DNA from: Lachnoclostridium sp.
GTDB taxonomy: Bacteria; Bacillota; Clostridia; Lachnospirales; Lachnospiraceae
DNA length: 6,880 nt
Reading direction: 5' to 3'
NCBI GenBank assembly: GCA_003445895.1
Contig: DMCD01000293.1
Location: forward strand, 1 to 6,880
Part shown: one piece after another, positions 1 to 6,723 of the stretch
Numbering within the stretch: position 1 is the first letter of the stretch
Layout of the letters: each line of letters opens with the position of its first letter
Position numbers and translations under genes: made by a program
Notes under the pieces: model-generated
Told to the model about the DNA's origin: nothing
Database searches by the model: none
What the model saw: only the letters and a program-made list of their open reading frames with translations

Positions 1-1044
1 TTCATCTTCCTGATGGCCGGCGCCTTCAGCGGACTGGCCCAGGGTGCCGGCGGTGCCTCCAGCACGGCAAACCTGCTGCTGGATATCATTCCGGGGACAT
101 TTGCCATTCCGGGACTCTTTCTCATCGCCTGCCTGATTTCCATGGCCATGGGAACCAGCTGCGGCACCATCTCGGTGCTCACGCCCATCGCGGCGGCCGT
201 GGCTGAGGGAGCCGGCTTAAGCCTTCCCATGTGCGTCGGCACCGTGGTCGGCGGCGCCATGTTCGGAGACAACCTTTCCTTTATCTCCGATACCACCATC
301 GCAGCCACAAAGACCCAGGGCGTGGAGATGAAGGACAAGTTCCGCACCAACCTGCGGATTGCTCTTCCGGCTGCTGTGATTACCCTGGCCGTTCTCATCG
401 TTTACGCGGTCACCCATCCGGCGGTAGAGCTGGAGCACTTTGAGTATAACCTCCTCCTGGCGGTGCCCTACTTTATCGTTCTTGCCCTCTCGATCCTGGG
501 CATCAACGTATTTGTCGTTCTCGGCATCGGCATTCTGCTCTTCCTGGGAGCCGGCCTCTTTGCCGGAACCATAAGCATCGCGGATGCCTTCTCCGCCATG
601 GGCGGCGGCACCTCCGGCATGTTTGAGACCATCATCGTGACCATCCTTGTAGCCTCCATCGCTGCCCTCATGCGGGAGCACGGCGGATTTGAAGCCATCC
701 TGGATTTCATCCGGAATCACTTCAACAGCAAGAAGGGCGGCATGTTCGGCATAGGCCTTCTCACAGCCCTGATGGACATCGCGACGGCCAACAACACCGT
801 GGCCATCGTTATTGCCGCTCCCATCGCCAAGAACATCAGCGAGGAGTATCATGTGGAGCCGCGGAAGGTCGCTTCTCTCCTGGATACCTGCTCCTGTATC
901 ATGCAGGGCATTATCCCCTACGGCGCCCAGCTGCTGATCGCCTCCGGCATCGCGGGAATCTCCAGCGTAAGCATTATCCCGTATCTCTATTATCCCTATC
1001 TTCTGCTTGTGTGTGTGATTCTTTCCATCCTGGCAGAGAAGTAA
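1..1044 (+). CDS. Na+/H+ antiporter, NhaC family (C-terminal part, 5' end outside the window)
   Basis: The reading frame is open from base 1 and ends at TAA 1042-1044, giving 347 codons with no start in view. It is an integral membrane secondary transporter. NhaC-family proteins exchange cytoplasmic Na+ for external H+, serving pH and sodium homeostasis; some relatives exchange organic acids or amino acids. The best evidence is the conserved segment MAMGTSCGTISVLTPIAA followed by GGAMFGDNLSFISDTTIAA and TKTQGVEMKDKFR, typical of this family. Several hydrophobic helices follow (for example around bases 360-420, 450-580, 620-670 and 760-840). A second half-repeat-like stretch, DIATANNTVAIVIAAPIAK, precedes the last helices. 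The polar C-terminus is very short (ILAEK). A hairpin terminator follows 22 nt after the stop. The family call is firm; ion specificity is inferred from the family only, and I give no symbol because paralogues are common. Confidence 0.88.
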   Translation, partial: FIFLMAGAFSGLAQGAGGASSTANLLLDIIPGTFAIPGLFLIACLISMAMGTSCGTISVLTPIAAAVAEGAGLSLPMCVGTVVGGAMFGDNLSFISDTTIAATKTQGVEMKDKFRTNLRIALPAAVITLAVLIVYAVTHPAVELEHFEYNLLLAVPYFIVLALSILGINVFVVLGIGILLFLGAGLFAGTISIADAFSAMGGGTSGMFETIIVTILVASIAALMREHGGFEAILDFIRNHFNSKKGGMFGIGLLTALMDIATANNTVAIVIAAPIAKNISEEYHVEPRKVASLLDTCSCIMQGIIPYGAQLLIASGIAGISSVSIIPYLYYPYLLLVCVILSILAEK

Positions 1045-1066
1045 TGCAGAATTGTGAGCACCTGTG

Positions 1067-1096
1067 GGCAGTCAGACGAAAGTCTGGCTGCCTTTT
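1067..1096 (+). terminator. Rho-independent terminator of the antiporter gene
   Basis: An 11-bp stem (GGCAGTCAGAC, 1067-1077, with GTCTGGCTGCC, 1082-1092) contains one G-U wobble and closes a stable GAAA tetraloop. It is followed directly by TTTT. The T-run is short (four bases, then ATGATT), but stem and tetraloop are strong. It lies 22 nt after the antiporter stop and ends four bases before the -35 box of the next promoter, so it separates the two transcription units. Confidence 0.88.
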
Positions 1097-1100
1097 ATGA

Positions 1101-1129
1101 TTGACGGAAACATTCTTATCTGTTATAAT
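1101..1129 (+). promoter_or_regulatory. SigA-type promoter for glyA with extended -10
   Basis: TTGACG (1101-1106; consensus TTGACA) and a perfect TATAAT (1124-1129) are separated by exactly 17 bp. TG at 1121-1122 makes an extended -10 (TGnTATAAT). Transcription would start near 1136, giving a leader of about 100 nt before the glyA start codon. By sequence this should be a strong housekeeping promoter, suiting a gene needed for one-carbon metabolism. The start point is predicted, not seen. Confidence 0.88.
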
Positions 1130-1149
1130 ACGCGAATATAATATAACCC

Positions 1150-1187
1150 GACATCCAACCATATCCAGGCTTTATGGTTGGTATGTC
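1150..1187 (+). promoter_or_regulatory. Long inverted repeat / hairpin in the glyA leader
   Basis: CCAACCATA (1155-1163) pairs perfectly with TATGGTTGG (1173-1181) around a 9-nt loop. The stem continues outward as GACAT (1150-1154) with ATGTC (1183-1187) after a single bulged T at 1182, giving 14 bp in all. It lies about 15-50 nt after the predicted transcription start and ends 37 nt before the ribosome binding site. It is not followed by a T-run, so it is not a normal terminator. It may be an mRNA 5' stabilising hairpin, part of an RNA regulator, or a DNA operator for a dimeric repressor. I do not recognise it as a known riboswitch class. Confidence 0.6.
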
Positions 1188-1224
1188 TGAGACGGACCAA
1201 AAGAGAGCAGAGAACAGACGAAAG

Positions 1225-1230
1225 AAGGAG
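1225..1230 (+). promoter_or_regulatory. Ribosome binding site of glyA
   Basis: AAGGAG lies 8 nt before ATG 1239. The next in-frame ATG, at 1254, is 23 nt from this site, which decides the start in favour of 1239. Confidence 0.85.
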
Positions 1231-1238
1231 AATGTCAG

Positions 1239-2495
1239 ATGGTTGAAAAGAGCATGAAATATATCAACGCCTATGACCCCGAGATTGCCCGGGTCCTGGA
1301 ACTGGAGCTGATGCGCCAGCGGACGCACATTGAGCTGATCGCCTCCGAGAATCTGGTTTCCCCGGAGGTCATGGCCGTCATGGGGTCTGTCCTCACGAAC
1401 AAATACGCCGAGGGATACCCGGGCCACCGCTACTACGGCGGATGCGAATATGTAGACCTTGCGGAGAATATCTGCATCGAGCGCGCCAAGATGATCTTCG
1501 ACGCCAAGTTTGCCAACGTCCAGGCCCACAGCGGCTCCCAGGCAAACTATGCCGTCTATCTCGCCCTCTGCAAACCGGGAGATACCGTCATGGGCATGAG
1601 CCTGAATGAGGGCGGACATCTGACCCACGGAAGCAAAGCGAACTTCTCCGGAAAGACCTACAACATCGTCCCCTACGGACTGGATCCGGCAACCGGACGC
1701 ATCGATTATGACCAGGTACGGGCCATCGCGAAGGAATGCAGGCCGCGGATGATCATCGCCGGTGCCTCCGCCTACCCCAGAGCCATCGATTTCAAAACCT
1801 TCAGCGAGATCGCCCATGAGGTCGGCGCCTATCTGATGGTGGATATCGCCCACATCGCAGGCCTCGTGGCCGCCGGCGAACACCAGAGTCCCATGCCCTA
1901 CGCCGATGTGGTGACCACCACCACCCACAAGACCATGCGCGGTCCCAGAGGCGGCATCATCATGACCAATGACGCGGAAATCGCCAAAAAGATCGATACC
2001 GCCATGTTCCCCGGAACCCAGGGCGGCCCTCTCATGCATATCATCGCCGCCAAGGCCGTGGCGCTGGGCGAGGCACTCCGTCCGGAATTCAAAACCTATC
2101 AGCATCAGATTGTGGCCAATGCAGCCGAACTGGCAAAGACCCTTCTTGACGGCGGCATGGAGCTGGTCTCCGGCGGCACGGATAATCACCTGATGCTCCT
2201 GGACCTGAAGAACCGGGATGTCAGCGGCAAGGAGCTGGAGATCCGTCTGGACAGCGTCGGCATCACCGCCAACAAGAACATGGTACCCGGCGACCCGAGA
2301 AAGCCGTCGGAGACCAGCGGCGTCCGTCTGGGAACGCCGGCCGTCACCACAAGAGGATTTAAGGAAGCCGAGATGCGGGAAGTCGGCGAGCTTATCTGTG
2401 AAGCCGTTTTGGACTTTGAGCCGAAGCGCAAGGAGATCAAAGAGCGCGCAGCTGCCCTCTGCGAACGCTTCCCCATCTATGAGAGCAAGTTTTAA
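1239..2495 (+). CDS. glyA: Serine hydroxymethyltransferase
   Basis: This cytoplasmic PLP enzyme converts serine and tetrahydrofolate to glycine and 5,10-methylenetetrahydrofolate, the main source of one-carbon units for purines, thymidylate and methionine. The 418-residue length is normal for a bacterial SHMT. The N-terminal signature runs [14 protein letters not shown] (31-44), then [19 protein letters not shown] (55-73), which holds the active-site Tyr56, Glu58 and Tyr66. GGHLTHGS (125-132) carries the His that stacks on PLP (His127). [10 protein letters not shown] (201-210) supplies Asp202 and His205. [14 protein letters not shown] (226-239) contains the Schiff-base Lys231. SGVRLGTPA (360-368) has the carboxylate-binding Arg363. 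All key residues are present, so the enzyme should be active. It appears monocistronic: its own promoter and leader upstream, a terminator 22 nt after the stop. The leader hairpin at 1150-1187 may contribute regulation. Identity is essentially certain. Confidence 0.98.
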   Translation: MVEKSMKYINAYDPEIARVLELELMRQRTHIELIASENLVSPEVMAVMGSVLTNKYAEGYPGHRYYGGCEYVDLAENICIERAKMIFDAKFANVQAHSGSQANYAVYLALCKPGDTVMGMSLNEGGHLTHGSKANFSGKTYNIVPYGLDPATGRIDYDQVRAIAKECRPRMIIAGASAYPRAIDFKTFSEIAHEVGAYLMVDIAHIAGLVAAGEHQSPMPYADVVTTTTHKTMRGPRGGIIMTNDAEIAKKIDTAMFPGTQGGPLMHIIAAKAVALGEALRPEFKTYQHQIVANAAELAKTLLDGGMELVSGGTDNHLMLLDLKNRDVSGKELEIRLDSVGITANKNMVPGDPRKPSETSGVRLGTPAVTTRGFKEAEMREVGELICEAVLDFEPKRKEIKERAAALCERFPIYESKF

Positions 2496-2515
2496 TCACA
2501 AGTCCCTAAGAATAC

Positions 2516-2561
2516 AAAAAGGTCATCCGGCGCGGGCCGGATGACCTTTCTTTTTTCTTTT
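2516..2561. terminator. glyA: Bidirectional Rho-independent terminator between convergent glyA and the ABC operon
   Basis: GGTCATCCGGC (2521-2531) pairs with GCCGGATGACC (2536-2546) around a GCGG loop, extended by AAA/TTT (2518-2520 with 2547-2549). On the + strand it is followed by C and six Ts (2551-2556), terminating glyA. Read on the - strand the same stem is followed by TTTTT (2520-2516), so it can also end the ABC transporter operon, whose stop codon is at 2579-2577. The 81-bp gap between the two convergent genes holds nothing else evident. Confidence 0.93.
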
Positions 2562-2576
2562 CACATGCAGACATCC

Positions 2577-3971
2577 TTATGCCTGCTCTGCTGTCTCGCT
2601 CTCCTGTTTCGGAAGCTTCAGCTCGCTCTTCTTGTTATTACGCCATACATACAGTCCGAGGGACAGACCGATAACGCCGTAAACCATGAAGGTACGGAAG
2701 TACTCGCCCAGTGCGGCCTGACCGAACACGGCCTTACCAATCTCCGGGCTTAAGATGAACATGGCATGGAACAGGAGGCATCCTGTGACTGCCTGTCCGA
2801 TGGTCGCTCTCTGCACCGAAGCACCGCCGACCAGAATGGCGGCAACGGAGAAGTAACCTACGTTGTTGTGTGCCGTGTAGGTATTCAGCGTACCCATGTT
2901 CTGCAGGTAAATGATCATGCCCCAGGCTGCCAGCACGGTAGACATGATGGTCGCAATGACACGGGTTCTGTCTACATTGATACCGTTTGCCTCGGCAATA
3001 TTCTGGCTCATGCCGCAGGACCGGAAATCCTGGCCCAGCTTGGTGCTCATCAGATAATTGATAAACACTGCCAGAATGACAACGACAACAACCAGGGCTA
3101 CCGGAACATCACGGACCTTGGTCATCACGCCGGCACTCATCGTCTGCATCACAAAGAATACAGCGAGAATGAGGCTGATTGCCGCAAACAGGCCGAACCG
3201 GATCGGAGAGAGCTTTACGCTCTGTCCTTCCACCTTCGCCTTGCGTATGTACTGATTCCAGACAAGGGCCAGCAGCACGCAGGTCCAGAGGCATGCCATA
3301 AAGGGTGCAAACGGCACCTGAAGAATATTGTCCAGCGCGTAGGAAACGGAACCCATATCTACGCTCATTCGGACGCCGACGCCGTCATACAGAATCATCG
3401 GATGCTCCAGCGCAACCGGGATGACCGCACCGATAACGAAAAGTACGATGAACTGATATACGCCGTTTCCGAAATAACCGACGATCAGGGAGGTAATCAT
3501 CTCCTGCCCCTTGGTCTTGTTATAAAGCGTACCGGTAAGGTAGCCGATCAGAATGGCGATGGGCAGTGCCACCAGGAACATCAGGAACAGGCCGGAGCCG
3601 CCGGAAAACATGGTGGGATTGGCCGCAATGGCTTCCGCATCCGCCAGATCCACGCCGCGCTTCAAGAGCGCGCTCAGGTCCCAGTAACGCACGGCAATCA
3701 CTGCCAGCTGTCCGGCGATAGCGCCTACAACGATACCGAAGTTCAGTCCCAGACCGGCCACAACCGGGATGATCAGGGACAGAATCAGGAATGCATTCCG
3801 GTAGAACCGGTTGGACAGCTCGGTAAAGAACCAGTCCATGGTGACGTCTCTTGCCACCAGCAGACCTGCGATGATAAAGATCCAGAAAATCAGTGTAACG
3901 ATATTATCGAGCAGCCATTCCTTCAGATTAAACGAAGATTTCTCCGTCGCTGTATTTGTAATCTTACTCAT
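2577..3971 (-). CDS. ABC importer permease 2 (RbsC-like, BPD_transp_2 family), large form
   Basis: A 464-residue integral membrane subunit forming half of the importer's pore. About ten hydrophobic segments are visible, roughly at 23-40, 60-95 (two), 126-147, 161-186, 221-241, 257-276, 288-308, 335-355, 371-400 and 428-444. GLGLNFGIVVGAIAG (73-87) sits where RbsC-type permeases have their Gly-rich membrane motif. KLGQDFRSCGMSQNIAEANG (311-330), then INVDRTR, matches the cytoplasmic coupling region of the family (G..FR..G.N...A...GI). It is clearly longer than typical RbsC (about 320). The extra length lies mainly in polar stretches near 97-125 and 187-220, plus a Lys/Glu-rich tail (445-464). 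The start is ATG 3971, overlapping the permease 1 stop by 1 nt (TAATG), with GGAGG 9 nt upstream. It is the last gene of the operon. Family placement is firm; substrate is not evident. Its dissimilarity to permease 1 suggests a heterodimeric pore. Confidence 0.88.
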   Translation of the reverse strand: MSKITNTATEKSSFNLKEWLLDNIVTLIFWIFIIAGLLVARDVTMDWFFTELSNRFYRNAFLILSLIIPVVAGLGLNFGIVVGAIAGQLAVIAVRYWDLSALLKRGVDLADAEAIAANPTMFSGGSGLFLMFLVALPIAILIGYLTGTLYNKTKGQEMITSLIVGYFGNGVYQFIVLFVIGAVIPVALEHPMILYDGVGVRMSVDMGSVSYALDNILQVPFAPFMACLWTCVLLALVWNQYIRKAKVEGQSVKLSPIRFGLFAAISLILAVFFVMQTMSAGVMTKVRDVPVALVVVVVILAVFINYLMSTKLGQDFRSCGMSQNIAEANGINVDRTRVIATIMSTVLAAWGMIIYLQNMGTLNTYTAHNNVGYFSVAAILVGGASVQRATIGQAVTGCLLFHAMFILSPEIGKAVFGQAALGEYFRTFMVYGVIGLSLGLYVWRNNKKSELKLPKQESETAEQA

Positions 3972-5020
3972 TAACGGTCACCTCCGCTCTTCACCTTGGT
4001 CAGTGCATACAGGATTACGCCGTTCTGCACGATAATACGCATGATGTCGGACAGGTCGGTTCCGGTGAAGATCTGGTTCATAACGGGCATAGCCGTCGTC
4101 ATCAGACCCTGGAACAGACAGGTACCGATCAGTACGTTGGGAATGCTTGCCTTGCCGGCAGTCGCACCGCCGACCAGCACTGCTGCCACCGCCGGGAACG
4201 CCATGTTCATCGGTCCGTTGTACAGCTGAACATAGCCGTAGCCCTGTGCGTAGATGATAATACCGATACCGGCCAGGATGGTGGAGATAACATTGGCCAC
4301 AATACGGTTTTTGTTGATGTCCAGACCGGAAGCCTCGGCAAACCGCGGATTCTCACCACCTGCATAGATCGCCATACCTGTCTTTGTGTTGAAGAACAGC
4401 CAGGTGATAAAGCAGAACAGTGCAATGGTCAGAATCATTCCGAACGGGATGGTCACGCCGCCGATCTTAACGGCAAGCAGGTCGGAAATAATGTGGCTCG
4501 CTTCAAAGTTCTTCAGCTGAATGGTCTCTCGAAGGCCCGTACCCAGCATCCAGCCCATCTTACGGTTGGAGAAGGGAATCGCCAGCCAGAGAATATTGAA
4601 GAATGCCACGATGGAGAAACCGGAGTAGGTCGCGATGGTCATCTCCGCGCCCTTTACGGCATTCATCAGTTTACCATACAGATAACCCATGATGGTGCAG
4701 AACACGATGCACAGGGCGGTGCCCGCAAACATCAGTGTCCAGCCGCTTAAGTCAAACTGCATGCAGACAATCAGCGCCATAAGTCCGCCCTCAATTCCGA
4801 TGGGAAGGGCGAAGTTCGGTCCGGTACCGGACTTAATGGCCGGCAGCATGGCCAGAACCAGGATGCCGTTCATGCCGACACGCTTCAGAATATCCGTCAG
4901 CAGTGTGGGAAGGGACTGCCCCAGTGCCGCGGCGGTGATCAGAAGCACCAGAAGCAGTGCTCCCACCGCAAAAGTCGGGATACCGATCCGGTTGATCGCA
5001 TCGCCAATTTTCTTACTCAT
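3971..5020 (-). CDS. ABC importer permease 1 (RbsC-like, BPD_transp_2 family)
   Basis: A 349-residue integral membrane subunit close to usual RbsC length. Hydrophobic segments lie roughly at 13-34, 48-62, 70-88, 93-116, 128-150, 190-210, 238-262, 272-287, 296-312 and 326-341. GTGPNFALPIGIEGGLMA (65-82) occupies the place of the family's Gly-rich helix motif. NTKTGMAIYAGGENPRFAEA (211-230), then SGLDINKNR, is the conserved cytoplasmic region that docks on the ATPase. The start is ATG 5020: AGGAGG lies 8 nt upstream, and the first 8 nt overlap the end of the ATPase gene. Both permeases begin MSK and share the FPAVAAVLVGGA / FSVAAILVGGA segment, so they are diverged paralogues. It would pair with permease 2 to make the pore through which substrate from the binding protein passes. 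The substrate cannot be deduced; carbohydrate or nucleoside-type compounds are the family norm. Confidence 0.88.
   Translation of the reverse strand: MSKKIGDAINRIGIPTFAVGALLLVLLITAAALGQSLPTLLTDILKRVGMNGILVLAMLPAIKSGTGPNFALPIGIEGGLMALIVCMQFDLSGWTLMFAGTALCIVFCTIMGYLYGKLMNAVKGAEMTIATYSGFSIVAFFNILWLAIPFSNRKMGWMLGTGLRETIQLKNFEASHIISDLLAVKIGGVTIPFGMILTIALFCFITWLFFNTKTGMAIYAGGENPRFAEASGLDINKNRIVANVISTILAGIGIIIYAQGYGYVQLYNGPMNMAFPAVAAVLVGGATAGKASIPNVLIGTCLFQGLMTTAMPVMNQIFTGTDLSDIMRIIVQNGVILYALTKVKSGGDR
3978..3985 (-). promoter_or_regulatory. Ribosome binding site of permease 2, inside the end of permease 1
   Basis: On the - strand GGAGGTGA (3985-3978) lies within the last codons of permease 1. Its GGAGG core is 9 nt before ATG 3971. 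Stop and start overlap as TAATG, so translational coupling is likely, though the strong site also allows independent initiation. Confidence 0.8.
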
Positions 5021-6620
5021 TCACGACACCTCCTGCTTTCATGGCCTCTTCCTTGGACACGCCGGACATCATCAGGCCGTATACTTCATCGGAATCCATC
5101 GGAGACAGTTCTCCGGCAACTTTGCCTTCGCAGATGATCAGCACACGGTCACAGATGCTTCGCAGCTCAGCCAGCTCGGAGCTGGTCATGATAATCGTCA
5201 TGCCCCTCTCTTCCGCCAGCTGTTTCAGCAGGTCGAGAATCAGCTTTTTCGCACCGATATCGATGCCTCGTGTGGGCTCCGATACCAGCAGCAGCTCCGG
5301 ATCCAGCGTCAGCGCCTTGCCCAGGCAGACCTTCTGCTGGTTTCCGCCGGACAGCGCACCCGCGTTCTGCAGCGTGGATGTGCAGCGGATATCCAGGTCC
5401 TTTACCATCTTTTCGGCATTTTCACGGATTGCCTGTTTATCCGTCAGTTTGAAAGGTCCGACAGACTTCAGGAACTTGTTGTTGACTTCCATCGCAGAGA
5501 AAGCGATGTTCAGCTCAATGGGACTGGACAGCAGAAGGCCTACGCCCTTTCTGTCCTCGGAAAGGAACGCAATGCCCTTCTTCAGCGTCTCGTTGGTCTT
5601 GGTCACATCCAGCGGCTGCCCCTTGTAGGTGACTTTGCCTTCCACCGGATACATGCCCATCAGGCCGTTGGCGATGCCCAGCTTGCCCTGGCCGGCCAGA
5701 CCGCCGATGCCCAGGACTTCGCCCTTGCGCACATACAAATCAACGCCCTTGACCTCTTCACCCGGCATCATGACACGAAGGCCTTCCACAGTCAGAACCT
5801 TCTCGTCGCTGATTTCCCGGCCGCCCTCAGCGCGGTCAAGCGTCAGGGCACGGCCCACCATCAGGCGGGCAATCTCTGCCGCCGTGATATTCTTGGTCTC
5901 CTCGGTGGCAACCCATTCGCCGTCGCGGAGGATGGTCACGCGATCAGATACATTGATAATCTCTTCCAGACGGTGGCTGATAAAGATGATGCCGATGCCC
6001 TGGGCCGCCAGCTTGCGGATGGCGTCCAGCAGGTGCTCCGTCTCACTCTCTGTCAGAACCGCGGTAGGCTCATCAAAGACCAGGAACCGGATGCCCGTCT
6101 TATCGATCTCACGTGCAATCTCTACAAACTGCATATGACCGACAGGCAGTCCTTCTACTTTAACATACTCTTCGATATCCATTCCCATGGTATCCAGCGC
6201 CTTGCGGGCATCCGCAGCCATCTCCTTGCGCTGCAGGGACTCCAACCGCTTGCCGAAGACCCGGGAAAGCACCGAAGGTTTGGTGATTTCTCTGTTAATT
6301 TTAATATTCTCGGTGATGGTAAATCCCGGAATCAGCATAAATTCCTGGTGTACCATGCCGATGCCCGCTTCCATTGCATCGTGCGGGTTCATAATCTTGG
6401 CGTTCTCTCCGCCAATACGCACTTCGCCGGTAAATCCGCCGGTTTCGTGGATCACCGACATTCCGAATAAGATATTCATCAGCGTGGACTTGCCCGCGCC
6501 ATTTTCCCCGATCAGCGCATGAATCTCACCGGGACGGACATCCATATTAATGCCCTTCAGCACGGCATGTCCGGAATATTCTTTGCCGACGTTGATAAAT
6601 TCAAGAATTCCGTCGTTCAA
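5013..6620 (-). CDS. ABC importer ATP-binding protein with two fused NBDs (RbsA/MglA-like), TTG start
   Basis: The cytoplasmic ATPase of the importer: 535 residues from a TTG start at 6620-6618, close to the usual RbsA/MglA length of about 500. NBD1 has Walker A GENGAGKST (38-46, Lys44), Q-loop Gln92, Walker B FLVFDEPT (179-186) and H-switch His216. Its signature is degenerate: LPVGHMQ (158-164). NBD2 is the reverse: Walker A is degenerate (GGLAGQGKLG, 306-315), the family motif SEDRKGVGL is present (354-362), and the signature LSGGNQQK is canonical (423-430). Its Walker B reads LLLVSEPTRGID (443-454) with Ser447 instead of Asp, and Ser replaces the switch His. One composite ATP site should therefore be active and the other degenerate. 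TTG is preferred over ATG 6662 because GAAAGGGG lies 7 nt upstream of it, whereas that ATG lies inside a terminator hairpin. The 3' end overlaps permease 1 by 8 nt. Confidence 0.93.
   Translation of the reverse strand: MNDGILEFINVGKEYSGHAVLKGINMDVRPGEIHALIGENGAGKSTLMNILFGMSVIHETGGFTGEVRIGGENAKIMNPHDAMEAGIGMVHQEFMLIPGFTITENIKINREITKPSVLSRVFGKRLESLQRKEMAADARKALDTMGMDIEEYVKVEGLPVGHMQFVEIAREIDKTGIRFLVFDEPTAVLTESETEHLLDAIRKLAAQGIGIIFISHRLEEIINVSDRVTILRDGEWVATEETKNITAAEIARLMVGRALTLDRAEGGREISDEKVLTVEGLRVMMPGEEVKGVDLYVRKGEVLGIGGLAGQGKLGIANGLMGMYPVEGKVTYKGQPLDVTKTNETLKKGIAFLSEDRKGVGLLLSSPIELNIAFSAMEVNNKFLKSVGPFKLTDKQAIRENAEKMVKDLDIRCTSTLQNAGALSGGNQQKVCLGKALTLDPELLLVSEPTRGIDIGAKKLILDLLKQLAEERGMTIIMTSSELAELRSICDRVLIICEGKVAGELSPMDSDEVYGLMMSGVSKEEAMKAGGVVNE
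5027..5034 (-). promoter_or_regulatory. Ribosome binding site of permease 1, inside the ATPase gene
   Basis: On the - strand AGGAGGTG (5034-5027) is a near-perfect Shine-Dalgarno sequence. Its AGGAGG core is 8 nt before ATG 5020 and lies within the last codons of the ATPase gene, whose stop is at 5015-5013. This supports the 5020 start and coupled translation. Confidence 0.85.
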
Positions 6621-6627
6621 ACCGTTT

Positions 6628-6635
6628 CCCCTTTC
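6628..6635 (-). promoter_or_regulatory. Ribosome binding site that selects the TTG start of the ATPase
   Basis: On the - strand GAAAGGGG (6635-6628) lies 7 nt before TTG 6620, in the right position for initiation. It is also the first strong purine-rich site after the terminator T-run, so the ATPase start lies downstream of the hairpin rather than inside it. Confidence 0.78.
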
Positions 6636-6641
6636 TATCGG

Positions 6642-6681
6642 AAAGAAAAAACGGGGGGCCATTAATTCCCTGACCCCCCGT
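6642..6681 (-). terminator. Intercistronic Rho-independent terminator between binding-protein and ATPase genes
   Basis: Read on the - strand, ACGGGGGGTCA (6681-6671) pairs with TGGCCCCCCGT (6661-6651) in an 11-bp stem with one T-G wobble and a 9-nt loop. The last stem base begins a TTTTTT run (6651-6646), followed by C and TTT. The stem is very GC-rich, with six consecutive G-C pairs. It lies 43 nt after the stop of the binding-protein gene and 22 nt before the TTG of the ATPase. Because downstream genes clearly belong to the same transporter, partial readthrough is the likely role, leaving the binding protein in excess. Confidence 0.88.
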
Positions 6682-6723
6682 ACTCGGCCTAATTAAACAG
6701 GTTCGAAATTAAATGCCCTGTAA

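Noticed and set aside
217..852. A 211-codon - strand open frame opposite the antiporter
   Set aside because: It is antisense to conserved NhaC motifs, and the product is Gly/Asp/His-rich with no recognisable domain.
1136..1238. Possible ZTP (pfl), tetrahydrofolate or glycine riboswitch in the glyA leader
   Set aside because: These classes occur near one-carbon genes, but the conserved core sequences I know for them (such as the CCGCCUGGGC-type segment of pfl) are absent and the leader is too short for a tandem glycine riboswitch. Only a simple hairpin is present.
1116..2189. A 357-codon - strand open frame opposite glyA
   Set aside because: It is antisense to a certain glyA, its composition is typical of shadow frames, and its start lies inside glyA without initiation signals.
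2766..3974. A 402-codon + strand open frame opposite permease 2
   Set aside because: It mirrors the permease gene, and its product is an unstructured His/Gln/Asp-rich sequence, the usual antisense image of hydrophobic codons. No promoter or ribosome binding site supports it.
4689..6470. A 593-codon open frame on the + strand opposite the ATPase and permease 1
   Set aside because: It lies antisense to genes with clear family motifs. The translation is rich in His, Gln, Arg and Asp with no recognisable domain or family motif, and there is no good ribosome binding site. It is a by-product of codon bias on the other strand.
6662..6710. Alternative pairing of upstream TTAATT with AATTAA in the terminator loop, as an antiterminator
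   Set aside because: The complementarity is only 6 bp, all A-T, and cannot compete with a stem containing six consecutive G-C pairs. No convincing mutually exclusive fold was found.
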